Part shown: positions 1-8,446 of the stretch, in pieces
Layout of the letters: each line of letters starts with the position of its first letter
Position numbering within the stretch: position 1 is the stretch's first letter
NCBI RefSeq assembly: GCF_003610295.1
Contig: NZ_RAPV01000001.1
Span: 2,046,001 to 2,110,000, forward strand
DNA length: 64,000 nt
Reading direction: 5' to 3'
DNA from: Paraburkholderia sp. BL23I1N1
GTDB taxonomy: Bacteria; Pseudomonadota; Gammaproteobacteria; Burkholderiales; Burkholderiaceae
Notes under the pieces: model-generated
What the model was told of the DNA's origin: nothing
The model's database searches: none
What the model saw: only the letters and a program-made list of their open reading frames with translations
Made by a program: the position numbers and the translations under genes

Positions 1-1
1 A

Positions 2-316
2 GGCGCGAACGCCAACGAACTCGACGGCGCATTGCCCGACGAAGTGCGTGAAGAACGCCGCGCGCGTTTCATGCAAGTCGCCGAAGAAGTGTCGGCCAAA
101 CGGATCGCGAAGAAGGTCGGCAAGACGCTGAAAGTGCTGGTCGACGAGATCAATGCCGACGGCGGCATCGGCCGCACGGCGGCGGACGCGCCCGAGATCG
201 ACGGTGTCGTGTATATCGCGCCGGCTACCAAGGCGTCGAAGCGTTACAAGGTCGGCGATTTCGTTTCGGTGAAGATCACCGGCGCCGACGGCCACGACCT
301 GTGGGGCGAGGTTTAA
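2..316 (+). CDS. rimO: Ribosomal protein S12 methylthiotransferase RimO, C-terminal part
   Basis: The reading frame is open from the first bases of the window, so this is the 3' end of a gene whose start lies outside. About 104 residues are visible. They resemble the end of the radical-SAM enzyme RimO: a charged helix rich in Arg and Glu, followed by a C-terminal TRAM RNA-binding domain that ends in 'HDLWGEV'. RimO adds a methylthio group to an aspartate of ribosomal protein S12. The catalytic radical-SAM part is not in the window, so the name rests on the TRAM tail. The stop is three bases before the ATG of the following kinase gene, suggesting co-transcription. Confidence 0.85.
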   Translation, partial: GANANELDGALPDEVREERRARFMQVAEEVSAKRIAKKVGKTLKVLVDEINADGGIGRTAADAPEIDGVVYIAPATKASKRYKVGDFVSVKITGADGHDLWGEV

Positions 317-319
317 GCG

Positions 320-1285
320 ATGACGGCGAGCATGGCCAGTACGCCGGACGGCCGGCCCCCGGCAAGCCGGCCCGCAGAGATTCTCGCTCTCGGCGAGGCG
401 ATGATCGAGTTCAATCAGTCCGCTAAAGATCAGCCGAACTATCTGCAAGGCTTTGGCGGCGATACGTCGAACTTCTGTATCGCGGCAGCGCGGCAGGGCG
501 CGAAGACGGGTTTCGTGTCGGCGGTCGGCAGCGACCATTTCGGGCATCTGTTAATCGACCTGTGGGAACGCGAGCAGGTCGACACGTCGCTCGTGCGCGT
601 CGATCCGCACGCATCCACCGGCGTCTATTTCGTCTCGCACGGTCCCGCGGGTCACGCGTTCGACTATCTGCGCGCGGGATCGGCCGCGAGCCGCTACGCG
701 CCACACGATTTGCCGCTCGATGCGATCGCCGCGGCCAAAGTCATCCATCTGTCCGGCATCAGCCTCGCGATCAGCCTGAGCGCCTGCGACGCAGCGCTAG
801 CGGCGATCGAGCATGCGCGAGCCAACGGCGTGCGCGTCAGCTTCGATACCAACCTGCGCCTGAAGCTTTGGCCACTCGCAAGAGCACGCGCGGTGATGCT
901 CGAAGCCATTCGTCAAACCGACATTTGCCTGCCGAGCTGGGATGACGTGACCGAACTCACCGGCTTGACCGGCCGCGACGAGATCGTCGATTTCCTGCTG
1001 TCGCACGGTCCGCGCGTCGTGGCGCTCAAGCTCGGCAAGGACGGCTCGTACATCGCCACGCCCGACGAGCGGCGCGTCGTGCCGGGCCATGCCGTCAACG
1101 CAGTCGATGCGACCGGCGCGGGAGACTGCTTCGGCGGCGCGTTCATCGCGCGCATCGTGGCGGGTGACGATCCTTTTCAGGCGGCGCGTTATGCGAACGT
1201 CGCCGCGGCACTGTCCACGCAAGGTTACGGCGCGGTCGCGCCGATCCCTTCGCGGGAGGCGGTCGAACACATCCTGGCCGGCTGA
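320..1285 (+). CDS. kdgK: PfkB-family sugar kinase, probably 2-dehydro-3-deoxygluconate kinase
   Basis: The 321-residue protein has the layout of the PfkB/ribokinase family. A substrate-binding start (ILALGEAMIEF, about residue 21) is followed by a Gly-Gly-Asp motif (about 46-48). The signature DATGAGD (263-269) contains the anion hole and the catalytic Asp269. The 'GEAMIEF' start and the 'GGDTSNF' stretch fit 2-keto-3-deoxygluconate kinase, which phosphorylates KDG in the cytosol for Entner-Doudoroff or uronate breakdown. A GAGG stretch eight bases before the ATG supports the start. No other sugar-acid gene is adjacent, so the substrate is inferred from family resemblance only; another ketose or fructose is possible. 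Confidence 0.8.
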   Translation: MTASMASTPDGRPPASRPAEILALGEAMIEFNQSAKDQPNYLQGFGGDTSNFCIAAARQGAKTGFVSAVGSDHFGHLLIDLWEREQVDTSLVRVDPHASTGVYFVSHGPAGHAFDYLRAGSAASRYAPHDLPLDAIAAAKVIHLSGISLAISLSACDAALAAIEHARANGVRVSFDTNLRLKLWPLARARAVMLEAIRQTDICLPSWDDVTELTGLTGRDEIVDFLLSHGPRVVALKLGKDGSYIATPDERRVVPGHAVNAVDATGAGDCFGGAFIARIVAGDDPFQAARYANVAAALSTQGYGAVAPIPSREAVEHILAG

Positions 1286-1360
1286 CGGCAAGGCGCCACG
1301 AGGCGTGCCCCGCAGACCGGCAAGGCAAGATCACCCTGAGACTAAAGAGAGGAGCGAGCG

Positions 1361-2545
1361 ATGCAACGGGACGTAGTGGTGGTAAGCGGTGTGCGTACGG
1401 CAATCGGCGGTTTTGGCGGCAGTCTGAAGGATTTTCCGCCGACGGATCTCGGCGCACGCGTCGTGCGTGAAGCGCTGGCGCGCGCGAACGTGTCGGGCGA
1501 CGAAGTCGGTCATGTGGTGTTCGGCAATGTCGTGCATACCGAACCGAAAGACATGTATCTGGCCCGCGTGGCGGCGATCAATGGCGGCGTCGCGCAGCAT
1601 GCGCCCGCGTTGACGGTCAACCGCCTGTGCGGCTCGGGCTTGCAGGCGATCGTCTCGGCCGCGCAAAGCGTGCTGCTTGGCGACGCCGACATCGCGATCG
1701 GCGGCGGCGCGGAAAACATGAGCCGCGCACCGTATTCCATGCCGGCTGCGCGCTTCGGTCAGCGCATGGGCGATGCGCGCCTCGTCGACATGATGGTCGG
1801 CGCGCTGAACGACCCGTTCCAGTCGATCCATATGGGCGTGACCGCCGAGAACGTCGCGCGCAAATACGAAATCTCGCGCGAAACACAAGATGCGCTCGCA
1901 CTCGAATCGCATCGCCGCGCGGCCAATGCGATTACGAGCGGCTACTTCAAGGATCAGATCCTGCCGATCACGATTCCGTCGAAGAAGGGTGACGTCGTGT
2001 TCGATACGGATGAACACACGCGTATGAACGCAACGGCGGAAGACTTCTCCAAGTTGAAGCCGGTGTTCGCGAAGGAAAACGGCACGGTGACGGCCGGCAA
2101 CGCGTCGGGCATCAACGACGCCGCCGCGGCGGTCGTGCTGATGGAGCGCAGCGTCGCTGAAAAGCGCGGCATCAAGCCGCTGGCACGGCTGGTTTCGTAC
2201 GCGCATGCAGGCGTCGACCCGGCCTACATGGGCATCGGCCCGGTGCCGGCAACGCGCAAGGCGCTCGAGCGCGCGGGCCTGGCGGTCGCCGATCTGGATG
2301 TGATCGAAGCGAACGAGGCGTTTGCGGCTCAGGCGTGCGCGGTCAGCAAGGAACTGGGCCTCGATCCGGCCAAGGTCAATCCGAACGGCTCGGGTATCTC
2401 GCTCGGCCACCCGATCGGCGCGACCGGCGCACTGATCACCGTCAAGGCGCTGTACGAATTGCAGCGCGTCGGCGGGCGTTATGCGCTGGTGACGATGTGT
2501 ATCGGCGGTGGCCAGGGCATCGCGGCGATCTTCGAACGGATTTGA
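1361..2545 (+). CDS. bktB: Beta-ketothiolase (acetyl-CoA acetyltransferase) BktB
   Basis: This is a full-length 394-residue thiolase. The acyl-accepting cysteine is in 'NRLCGSG' (Cys90). The C-terminal motifs 'NEAFAAQ', 'GHPIGATGA' and 'CIGGGQG' carry the catalytic His and second Cys. As I recall it, the sequence closely follows Cupriavidus BktB, including the start 'VVVVSGVRTAIG' and the end 'GIAAIFERI'. The enzyme condenses or cleaves beta-ketoacyl-CoA. It supplies C4-C5 precursors for polyhydroxyalkanoate or works in beta-oxidation. No phaB or phaC is adjacent. An 'AGAGAGGAGCGAGCG' stretch just upstream of the ATG supplies a good ribosome-binding site. Confidence 0.9.
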   Translation: MQRDVVVVSGVRTAIGGFGGSLKDFPPTDLGARVVREALARANVSGDEVGHVVFGNVVHTEPKDMYLARVAAINGGVAQHAPALTVNRLCGSGLQAIVSAAQSVLLGDADIAIGGGAENMSRAPYSMPAARFGQRMGDARLVDMMVGALNDPFQSIHMGVTAENVARKYEISRETQDALALESHRRAANAITSGYFKDQILPITIPSKKGDVVFDTDEHTRMNATAEDFSKLKPVFAKENGTVTAGNASGINDAAAAVVLMERSVAEKRGIKPLARLVSYAHAGVDPAYMGIGPVPATRKALERAGLAVADLDVIEANEAFAAQACAVSKELGLDPAKVNPNGSGISLGHPIGATGALITVKALYELQRVGGRYALVTMCIGGGQGIAAIFERI

Positions 2546-2690
2546 GGTCGAGGCGGGCAAAGCAACGCGAGGCGTCGCCTTGCCCCACCGAACGAAGCCC
2601 GGCAATAAATGAGCAGTCAATGAGCAGTAAATGAACACTAAGCGGGTAGCAAACACGATCGAGCAGTATCGGGTAACAAGGAAAGAACGG

Positions 2691-3362
2691 ATGCAGGAAT
2701 CGAAAGCGATGAAGGGTGCGACGCGTCGGCGCGGTTGGGCCGTTCTCCACGGGAACTTCCTTCGGGGCGTAGTGAGCGCGGCCGCATTGCTGTGTGTCGG
2801 CGCCGGGGCTGTGCTGCCCGTGCAGGCATGGGCGGAAAGCGACGCGGTCAAGGAACTGGCGGCGCCTCCGCCGATTCAGTTGCCGCTTAAGCCGAGCCCC
2901 GAATTCGCGAAGTTTCCGCGCTACGCCGGCATGCTCGGCGCGCGTCAGATCGTCCTGCGGCTCGGCGCGAAAACCGACGACCCCGCCGGCGTACACGGCG
3001 AGTATCAGTACACCGATACCGGCGAGGTGATCCTGATCGCGGGCGACCGCGACGGCGACACGCTCGAAGTCGAAGAATCGAACGACGGCACGCATATCAC
3101 GGGCAACTGGGTGGGCAAGTTCGCCGCCGACGGTTCGGTCGCGGGCGATCGGATGAACGTCGACGATTCCGACCCGCAACCGTTCGATCTGAAGCCACTG
3201 GCAGCAGGGCAGGCCGTGCCGGCTGCTTCAGCGGCGGCTGGTGCGGGTGCCGGAAAGGCGGCCACGCCGCAGTCGTCCACCGGCAGCGCAACAGCGCCCG
3301 CTTCGGCGACGAGCGGTGGGCACGCTGTCGGTGGGGTTAGCAACCTGCAAATCGGCGATTGA
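2691..3362 (+). CDS. Exported protein of unknown function
   Basis: About 223 residues. An N-terminal signal peptide is evident: basic residues (TRRRGW), then a hydrophobic stretch (residues about 25-45), then a likely cleavage near 'VQAWA'. The mature part has a middle region with alternating beta-like segments (residues about 75-150) and a low-complexity Ala/Gly/Ser/Thr-rich tail. I do not recognise a catalytic motif. A longer reading frame begins at 2631, but the ATG at 2691 is preceded by a good Shine-Dalgarno (AAGGAAAG) and starts directly at the signal peptide, so I prefer it. It lies between bktB and metC on the same strand. Confidence 0.7.
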   Translation: MQESKAMKGATRRRGWAVLHGNFLRGVVSAAALLCVGAGAVLPVQAWAESDAVKELAAPPPIQLPLKPSPEFAKFPRYAGMLGARQIVLRLGAKTDDPAGVHGEYQYTDTGEVILIAGDRDGDTLEVEESNDGTHITGNWVGKFAADGSVAGDRMNVDDSDPQPFDLKPLAAGQAVPAASAAAGAGAGKAATPQSSTGSATAPASATSGGHAVGGVSNLQIGD

Positions 3363-3376
3363 ATCCTTTCTACACC

Positions 3377-4561
3377 ATGACCCAATCCAAACTCAAACGC
3401 GACCTGCAGACCCGCATCGTGCGTGCCGAAGATCAGCTCACGCCGGGCTTCGAATCTTTCTCAACGCCGGTTACGCGCGCGTCGACCGTTGTGTTCCCCG
3501 ATCTCGCGACAATGCGCGCGCTCGACTGGAAAAACGACGCGCAGTGGCGCTATGGCCTGCACGCCACGCCGACTTCGCTCGCGCTGGCACAGCGGCTCGC
3601 CGCTATCGAAGGCGGCAATCACGCGTTGTTGCAGCCGTCGGGGCTGTCGTCGATTTCGAACGTGTACTTCGGCCTTGTCAAGGCGGGCGACGACGTGCTG
3701 ATTCCCGACAATGTCTACTCGCCGAATCGCGACCATGGCGACTGGCTGGCGCGCGATTTCGGAATTACGGCACGCTACTACGATCCGATGATCGGCGCGG
3801 GGATCGCGGATCTGATCCAGCCGAATACGCGTTTGATCTGGCTCGAAGCACCCGGTTCGGTCACGATGGAAGTGCCCGACGTGCCGGCTATCACCGCGGC
3901 GGCGCGCGCGCGCAACGTCGTCACGGCAATCGACAATACCTGGTCGGCGGGACTCGGTTTCCGGCCGTTTGACCACGGCGTCGATATCTCGGTGCAGGCG
4001 CTAACCAAGTATCAGTCGGGCGGCGGCGACGTGCTGATGGGTGCGACGATCACCGTCGATCGTGAGTTGCATCTGAAGCTGAAGGCAGCGCGCATGCGGA
4101 TGGGTATCGGCGTGTCGTCGGATGACTGTTCGCTGATTTTGCGTAGTTTGCCGACCATGCGATTGCGCTTCGAACAGCACGACCGCGCGGCGCTCAACCT
4201 CGCCACCTGGCTGAAGACACGCCCGGAAATCGCGGCGGTCTTGCACCCGGCGTTGCCCGACTGTCCGGGGCATGAATTTTTCAAGCGCGACTTTACAGGG
4301 GCGGGCGGACTGTTCTCAGTGGTGTTCGACGCACGTTACAGCGCGGCGCAAATCGACACGTTCTGCGAATCGCTTGAGTTGTTTTCGCTCGGCTGGAGCT
4401 GGGGCGGTGCGCACAGCCTCGCGATGCCCTATGACGTCGCCTCGATGCGCACGGAAGGACAATGGCCGTATCGCGGCACCTTGGTGAGGTTCTATATCGG
4501 TCTGGAAGAGGAGGCCGATTTGCGCGCGGATATCGAACATTGCCTGGTGGCGCTGGGTTAA
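3377..4561 (+). CDS. metC: Cystathionine beta-lyase (PLP-dependent trans-sulfuration enzyme)
   Basis: A 394-residue member of the Cys/Met metabolism PLP family. The PLP-binding lysine is in 'ALTKYQSGGGD' (Lys211), with 'AIDNTWS' (Asp186) contacting the cofactor ring upstream. 'SGLSSIS' forms part of the phosphate pocket. Cystathionine beta-lyase splits cystathionine into homocysteine, pyruvate and ammonia in methionine synthesis. The ATG at 3377 begins 'MTQSKLKRDLQTR'; an upstream TTG at 3359 in the same frame would overlap the preceding stop and is less likely. The gene ends just before a strong intrinsic terminator and the retroelement. Confidence 0.87.
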   Translation: MTQSKLKRDLQTRIVRAEDQLTPGFESFSTPVTRASTVVFPDLATMRALDWKNDAQWRYGLHATPTSLALAQRLAAIEGGNHALLQPSGLSSISNVYFGLVKAGDDVLIPDNVYSPNRDHGDWLARDFGITARYYDPMIGAGIADLIQPNTRLIWLEAPGSVTMEVPDVPAITAAARARNVVTAIDNTWSAGLGFRPFDHGVDISVQALTKYQSGGGDVLMGATITVDRELHLKLKAARMRMGIGVSSDDCSLILRSLPTMRLRFEQHDRAALNLATWLKTRPEIAAVLHPALPDCPGHEFFKRDFTGAGGLFSVVFDARYSAAQIDTFCESLELFSLGWSWGGAHSLAMPYDVASMRTEGQWPYRGTLVRFYIGLEEEADLRADIEHCLVALG

Positions 4562-4594
4562 GCGCCTAAAAATATTTGTTGAAGGTCGAATGAG

Positions 4595-4626
4595 CCCATC
4601 GGGACGTGTTTCCGATGGGTTTTTTA
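4595..4626 (+). terminator. Rho-independent terminator of metC
   Basis: The arms CCCATCGG and CCGATGGG form an 8-bp perfect stem with a short loop, followed by a run of six T. It closes the metC transcript. The retroelement begins three bases after the T-run segment, the arrangement expected for a terminator-targeting class C group II intron. Confidence 0.9.
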
Positions 4627-5616
4627 TTGTGCGCCGAGCATGCGCAACAGCTTGGGGGTGTGAGTCCCCTGTCCAACCTGATGGTGGTGAAGGACTAGCG
4701 AAACGCAAGGGCGTCGTCGTGAGGCGGGGTCTGAAGGAAGCGTGTAGCAAAGCCATGACCTGACGAACAGAAACCAGATGCGAGGCCTACCTGGCCGGAC
4801 GAGCAAGCAATTGATTGCGAAGTCCATAGCCATCAAGGGCTGGGGTGGTAGATCTGGCAGGTGTGTGGGGAAGGCGGTTGCGCTTACCTCGGGAGGCCTG
4901 CACGGCGTCCTGAAATGAGGACTGAGCGGCTCGCAAGGGCCGTTGACCACCGTGCAGGAGTCAGCAGAGGGCATATTGTGCGCTGGGCAGCGCGTTGTTC
5001 CGGAGGGTTGAAGTCCCTCTGGCGCTCGGATGAGGGGCGCCATATCCGAAAGCGGGGGTAATGCCTCGCTGGCCGGAGAGAGGTGGGAAGGTATGGAGAC
5101 GTCTAACCGGGCACGAAGGCGAAAGCCGGAAACGGACAAGGCGGACCTGAAGCCATCATCTCGCAGTACTCCGGAGGGCAGGGTGTCCGCCGCGAGGCGG
5201 AATCCGAAGGGCATGAGGAGAAGTACCGGGCCGTAGTCGATGGGGGCTGCCCCGATGACGAACCGGTCGGCCAAAGGTGGGGTAAGGTCGAGCCTGCACT
5301 ATGGAGGCGAAGGCGTTCTCATTCACCCACCGCACCAAGGTGTTTGCGGACGGCACGGTACGGAAGAACAGCGTGTGACCCCAGGAGAACTGGCACAGTC
5401 CGCGGGTGGCACCGCGGGAAGTGAGCCTATAAGCGAGGAGCGAAGTGGCGAGCGGTGCTGTGTCAGTAGTCGGACGGCTGAGTAGTACCTGAAGCGTGGC
5501 TAAAACCACGTGACCGAGCGATCGGCGACAGAAGTGGGTCGGGGAAGGCAGCCGGCGAAGATGATTGGGAAGAACCCGGACGGCAGTGAGTAAGGACACG
5601 GAGGAGGATCAGTTCC

Positions 5617-6921
5617 ATGAGCGAAATACCCGTACATCCGCGCCCGAGGAGACTGTCTGACTGGATCAACCCGATGGAAGCAAGGAAGGTCCACTCATTA
5701 ATTGACAAGGTTTATCAACGGAAGAATCTGGAAGTCGCCTGGGAGCGAGTCCGGGCCAACCGGGGTAGTGGCGGTGTCGATGGAATCAGCGTGGCAGACT
5801 TTGCCGAACAGGCGGACCAGCATCTGGACCGTCTGCAGGCAGAACTGCGTGCGCGGACCTATCAGCCGCAACCGGTCCGGCGGGTCTCGATCCCGAAAGT
5901 CGGCAAACCGGGGGAGTTCCGCAATCTCGGCATACCGTCGATTTACGATCGCGTATGTCAGCAGGCGCTGCTCAACCGTCTGGAGCCGATCTTCGAGCCG
6001 GTATTCGACGAGGCCAACTTCGGGTATCGGCGAGGGCGATCGACACACGACGCTTTGCGCAAGATCTGGAGGGAGATCGAGGGCGGCAGGGAATGGATTG
6101 TTGATGCTGATCTGAAGGACTTCTTTGGATCAGTTGACCATGACAAACTTCTGTCGCTCATTGCCCAGCGCATCGCTGACGGTCGGGTACTAAGCCTGAT
6201 CAAGGCGATGCTTAAAGCCGGTAGTTTCGGCAAGGGTCGTCTCTTTCCGAGCGAGCGTGGAACGCCGCAAGGTGGGGTAGCTTCACCGCTGCTCAGCAAT
6301 ATCCTCGTGACGCCGTTTGATCGGGAGATGCGGCTTAAGGGCTACCAGCTTACCCGTTACGCGGATGACTGGGTGATCACCTGTTCATCCCAGGCAGAAG
6401 CGCGCGCAGCCATCGCGGCGGCGACGAAGATTCTGAGCGCACTGGGTGTGCAACTCCATCCGCAGAAGACGCGGATCGTGCATGTCCGGTTTGGATTCGA
6501 GTTTCTCGGCTACAAGATCAAGCGTGGGCGGCAGTTATCGCTGCCCACGGCCAAAATCCGCAGTGGCGCCCGATCGGGTGCGCTGTACGCGTACCCCCGG
6601 GAGAAATCGGTCCAGCGTTTCATGGATCAGGTGCGTCGTCTTACAAAGAGATGTGTGCCGCTTCGAACGCGGGAGCTGATTGGACGGCTCAATCCCATCC
6701 TGCGGGGCTGGGGGCACTACTACAAGCGCTCCCACGTCCGGCGAATCTTCAACCGGCTCAACCGATGGATCGTGCGGCGTATCTGGTCGCATCGATTCAA
6801 GCGCTGGCGCAATATGGGCTGGAAGGTCTTGCCCGAGGCGCGGCTCTATGGCGAGTTCGGGTTGGTCAACCTTGTGCAACTGATACCTTCAATTGCGTCC
6901 CAGCATGCTGCATCTTCGTGA
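5617..6921 (+). CDS. ltrA: Group II intron reverse transcriptase/maturase of the inner intron, copy A
   Basis: The 434-residue protein has the ordered RT blocks: 'RNLGIPSIYDR' (102-112), the first catalytic Asp in 'DADLKDFF' (163-170), 'RGTPQGGVASPLLSN' (214-228) and the active-site YADD (248-251). A maturase X domain follows (about 335-420; 'LNPILRGWGHYYKR'). No HNH endonuclease domain follows, as in introns that insert without second-strand cleavage. RT, maturase and intron RNA together form the splicing and retrohoming particle. A strong ribosome-binding site (GGAGGAGG) lies ten bases before the ATG. The protein differs clearly from the RT at 7064 and belongs to a different lineage. The stop codon abuts domain V. 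Confidence 0.93.
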   Translation: MSEIPVHPRPRRLSDWINPMEARKVHSLIDKVYQRKNLEVAWERVRANRGSGGVDGISVADFAEQADQHLDRLQAELRARTYQPQPVRRVSIPKVGKPGEFRNLGIPSIYDRVCQQALLNRLEPIFEPVFDEANFGYRRGRSTHDALRKIWREIEGGREWIVDADLKDFFGSVDHDKLLSLIAQRIADGRVLSLIKAMLKAGSFGKGRLFPSERGTPQGGVASPLLSNILVTPFDREMRLKGYQLTRYADDWVITCSSQAEARAAIAAATKILSALGVQLHPQKTRIVHVRFGFEFLGYKIKRGRQLSLPTAKIRSGARSGALYAYPREKSVQRFMDQVRRLTKRCVPLRTRELIGRLNPILRGWGHYYKRSHVRRIFNRLNRWIVRRIWSHRFKRWRNMGWKVLPEARLYGEFGLVNLVQLIPSIASQHAASS

Positions 6922-7002
6922 AAGCTGCATGCCGGAAAACGGCACGTGCAGTTTGAGCGGCGGACGGAGGCCAGCGCGTCAGCGCGCCTCCTCCGACCCA
7001 AC
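6922..7002 (+). ncRNA. Domains V and VI of the inner group II intron, copy A
   Basis: Domain V (about 6922-6954) folds as AAGCTGCA/TGCAGTTT with a two-base GC bulge and a distal TGCCG/CGGCA hairpin; its triad reads AGC. Domain VI pairs CGGACGGAGG with CCTCCTCCG. A6996 can bulge between this stem and a GG/CC pair, seven bases before the proposed 3' end. Confidence 0.7.
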
Positions 7003-7063
7003 AGGGCGGCGACGCCTGAAGGCCCGAACGGAAAGGAGCGGCGAGTAAGCCGGAGAACTCGAC

Positions 7064-8431
7064 ATGGGAGCGCAGCAGAAAACGCATCGCGTCCTCGACA
7101 GCGGAGGCAGGGGTGAAGCTCCGATGGCTGCTGATCGAGGGGCTGAACCTATGGCGGCGAACCCCGAGTCTGAAAGCCCGTCGGCATATGACCGACTGAT
7201 GGAAGAAGTCTGCGAAAGGGGGAACCTGAAGCAGGCGTTGAAGCGTGTGAAAGCTAACAAGGGCGCACCGGGCGTGGACGGGATGACCGTTCAGGCATTA
7301 CCGGCGTACCTGCGGGAGCATTGGCCGTCGATACGGGCCACGCTGCTGAACGGCACATACCAGCCTCAACCTGTGAGACGGGTCGAGATACCCAAGCCGG
7401 ATGGCGGTGGCGTGCGCAAGCTCGGCATCCCTTCTGCGCTTGACCGATTCGTCCAGCAGGCGGTCTTGCAGGTGTTGCAAAGGCAGTGGGACCCGACGTT
7501 CTCGGACTCCAGCTACGGTTTCCGTCCGGGACGCTCGGCGCATCAGGCAGTGGCGCAGGCGCAAAGCTACATCCAGTCGGGGTATCGATGGGTTGTAGAT
7601 TTGGATCTGGAGAAATTCTTCGATCGCGTGAGCCACGACATCTTGATGAGTCGGGTGGCAAAACGGGTTAGTGACAGACGCGTTCTGAAGCTGATTCGCT
7701 CCTTCCTGACGGCGGGCGTGATGGAGCACGGGCTGGTTGGTGCGACGGACGAGGGCACCCCCCAGGGTGGTCCCCTGTCGCCGTTGTTATCCAATCTGAT
7801 GCTCGACGATCTTGACCGGGAGCTTGAGCGACGCGGGCTGCGTTTCGTGAGGTACGCCGACGATTGTAACGTCTATGTACGCAGCGAACGCGCGGGCCAG
7901 CGGGTGATGGCGGGGCTGAAAGCCTTCCTCACCGGCAAGCTGAAGCTGAAGGTCAATGAAGCGAAGAGCGCCGTCGCACGGCCACACACGCGGACGTTTC
8001 TGGGCTTCACCTTCTCGGGGCGGGAGCAGATCAAACGGCGCATTGCGCCCAAGGCACTGGCTCGCTTCAAGGATCGGGTCCGGGAACTGACTCAACGCAC
8101 GCGCGGGGTCAGCGTCGACCAGATGATCGGCGCGCTGAAACGTTATCTGGCAGGGTGGCGGGGCTACTTCGGTTTCTGCGAAACGCCCAGCGTTCTGCAA
8201 CGCCTGGATGAATGGATACGCCGCCGCATCCGCTGCTTCTTCTGGAAGCAGTGGAAACGGGGCCGCACAAGATTCCGGGAGCTGACAGTACGCGGCGTCA
8301 GCCGAAACCTTGCTGCCCAGACGGTCGGTTCGCCACACGATGCGTGGCGGCTGAGTTGCAGTCCCGCGCTGGGCATCGCCTTGTCAAACCGTTACCTTCG
8401 CTCGCTGGGGCTTCCATCACTAAGGCCATAG
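7064..8431 (+). CDS. ltrA: Group II intron reverse transcriptase/maturase of the outer intron, copy A
   Basis: The 455-residue protein has an N-terminal block 'KANKGAPGVDGMTV' (63-76), then 'RKLGIPSALDRFVQQAV' (118-134), 'VVDLDLEKFFDRV' (177-189), 'DEGTPQGGPLSPLLSN' (229-244), YADD (264-267) and a maturase X domain (about 355-400). It lacks an HNH domain. The motifs, including YADDCN, match the RT of class C introns, the group that inserts behind terminators. It is read from 61 bases after the proposed inner-intron end. The ATG is preceded by 'CCGGAGAACTCGAC'. Compared with copy B it has Gly instead of Asp at residue 116. Confidence 0.93.
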   Translation: MGAQQKTHRVLDSGGRGEAPMAADRGAEPMAANPESESPSAYDRLMEEVCERGNLKQALKRVKANKGAPGVDGMTVQALPAYLREHWPSIRATLLNGTYQPQPVRRVEIPKPDGGGVRKLGIPSALDRFVQQAVLQVLQRQWDPTFSDSSYGFRPGRSAHQAVAQAQSYIQSGYRWVVDLDLEKFFDRVSHDILMSRVAKRVSDRRVLKLIRSFLTAGVMEHGLVGATDEGTPQGGPLSPLLSNLMLDDLDRELERRGLRFVRYADDCNVYVRSERAGQRVMAGLKAFLTGKLKLKVNEAKSAVARPHTRTFLGFTFSGREQIKRRIAPKALARFKDRVRELTQRTRGVSVDQMIGALKRYLAGWRGYFGFCETPSVLQRLDEWIRRRIRCFFWKQWKRGRTRFRELTVRGVSRNLAAQTVGSPHDAWRLSCSPALGIALSNRYLRSLGLPSLRP

Positions 8432-8446
8432 TCGATTAACCGATCC

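Larger units (their letters stand above)
4978..7002 (+). mobile_element. Inner group II intron nested in the outer intron, copy A
   Basis: A second GTGCG start at 4978 is followed by 'CGGAGGGTTGAAGTCCCTCTGG', the same kind of 5' hairpin seen at the start of the outer intron. The segment carries its own RT (5617-6921) and its own domain V and VI directly behind the RT stop. I place the 3' end at 7002 (AC), seven bases after a bulged A at 6996. An end at 6997 is also possible. Removing 4978-7002 rejoins 'GGGCATATT' with 'AGGGCGGCG', which resembles the usual continuous sequence of such introns. The insertion lies upstream of the outer RT gene, in the domain III/IV region. Confidence 0.72.

Noticed and set aside
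1331..2851. 506-residue antisense frame over bktB
   Set aside because: High-GC shadow of a conserved thiolase gene; it has no signature and no ribosome-binding site.
4624..5274. 216-residue minus-strand frame over the intron 5' RNA
   Set aside because: It lies opposite the structured 5' ribozyme region, crosses both intron starts, resembles no protein, and is explained by RNA structure in GC-rich sequence.
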